DNA of 40,575 bases from Gallionella sp. (GTDB lineage Bacteria > Pseudomonadota > Gammaproteobacteria > Burkholderiales > Gallionellaceae): positions 1-40,575 of the forward strand of contig PLWV01000004.1 of assembly GCA_003153155.1 (NCBI GenBank), given 5' to 3'. This document shows, piece after piece, positions 40,393 through 40,575 of the stretch. The notes below the pieces were generated by a model. The model searched no databases. It was given only the letters and a program-made list of their open reading frames with translations, and was not told the origin of the DNA. Made by a program: the position numbers and the translations under genes. Within the stretch, counting starts at the first letter, position 1; every line of letters begins with the position of its first letter.

Positions 40393-40575
40393 TTACTGAA
40401 TCTTGCGGATAGTGCTGTTATTGTTGTCCGCCACAAACAGGCTAGTGCCATCGGTGGTGAGGTCGGTAGGGTAGCTGAACGTTGCCGCCGAACCCGCGCC
40501 GTCTGCCGCGCCCGCCGCACCCGCCGTATTCGCCGTGCCGGTCAAGCTGCTGACCATGCCGCTGGCGATCACGAT
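40393..40575 (-). CDS. NHL-repeat-like protein, 3' end
   Basis: Only the last 60 codons are in the window; the gene continues beyond its right edge. On the minus strand the frame reads through LTGTANTAGAAGAADGAGSA, then FSYPTDLTTDGTSLFVAD and ends NNSTIRKIQ before TAA at 40393-40395. The G-A-A-D-G-x-G-x-A-A-F block followed by P-D-L-T-D-G-LFVAD and IRKI is the typical repeat of NHL beta-propeller proteins, which are usually surface or periplasmic. The partial gene has a proper terminator downstream. Confidence 0.8.
   Translation of the reverse strand: MVIASGMVSSLTGTANTAGAAGAADGAGSAATFSYPTDLTTDGTSLFVADNNNSTIRKIQ

Noticed and set aside
1..40575. tRNA, rRNA or CRISPR elements
   Set aside because: No cloverleaf-like sequence with conserved tRNA blocks, no rRNA signature and no regularly spaced repeats were seen by eye; small RNAs cannot be excluded without a covariance search.

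Overview
The window looks like a chromosomal segment of a Gram-negative proteobacterium, most likely a betaproteobacterium. That placement is inference from gene content and protein style (Lol, MipA/OmpV and BamE-type envelope proteins, tandem monohaem cytochromes c, a complete Liv transporter), not from a marker gene. About 30 kb (roughly 2.1-32.4 kb) is a large pigment/lipid biosynthetic locus that appears to combine two chemistries: an aryl polyene (xanthomonadin/APE-type) type II polyketide pathway and a dialkylresorcinol (DarA/DarB) pathway. Together these are the two halves of a flexirubin-type molecule, an aryl polyene acid esterified to a dialkylresorcinol. Layout: (1) 0.2-2.0 kb holds small accessory genes (two lipoproteins and a thiamine-binding MTH1187-family protein) with a pair of direct repeats. 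(2) 9.05-2.09 kb, minus strand, is one tightly packed eight-gene operon: darA, darB, an unknown 131-aa gene, a BtrH-like (C39-fold) protein, an ABC-2 ATPase and permease, an ACP and a ketosynthase whose first catalytic His is replaced. (3) Divergent from it, 9.39-15.87 kb, plus strand, is an APE-type operon: ACP, COG4648-like membrane protein, AMP-ligase, hotdog dehydratase, LpxL-like acyltransferase, LolA-like carrier and MMPL/RND exporter. (4) 17.5-15.9 kb, minus strand, holds an ACP and a complete ketosynthase. (5) 17.6-21.7 kb holds a PAP2 protein, a BamE-like lipoprotein, a NodB deacetylase and two methyltransferases. (6) 21.86-25.06 kb, plus strand, is the core elongation module: KS, chain-length-factor-like KS, hotdog dehydratase and FabG reductase, closely matching ApeO/ApeC/ApeP/ApeQ, followed by an ICMT-like methyltransferase. 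(7) After a small junk zone with an integron attC-like site and a CPA2-type antiporter, a minus-strand group (32.4-27.5 kb) carries a flavin-dependent halogenase-like enzyme, a XanB2/FkbO-type chorismatase, a MipA/OmpV protein, a PlsC-like acyltransferase and a GT2 glycosyltransferase. The parts fit a working model. The chorismatase makes hydroxybenzoate from chorismate, the AMP-ligase loads it on an ACP, and the KS/CLF, FabG and hotdog enzymes extend it to a polyene. The halogenase-like enzyme and methyltransferases may decorate it, DarB/DarA build a dialkylresorcinol, acyltransferases and a glycosyltransferase tailor or join the pieces, and LolA/MMPL/ABC proteins move the product to the outer membrane. 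From 32.8 kb onward the sequence is housekeeping: a branched-chain amino acid ABC transporter (livKHMGF order, minus strand), two tandem cytochrome c genes with near-identical terminators plus the relic of a third, a hexose-6-phosphate mutarotase, and the 3' end of an NHL-type beta-propeller gene cut by the window edge. An IS-type transposase remnant and a REP-like inverted pair mark the boundary between the pigment locus and the Liv region. No rRNA, tRNA or CRISPR array was recognised.
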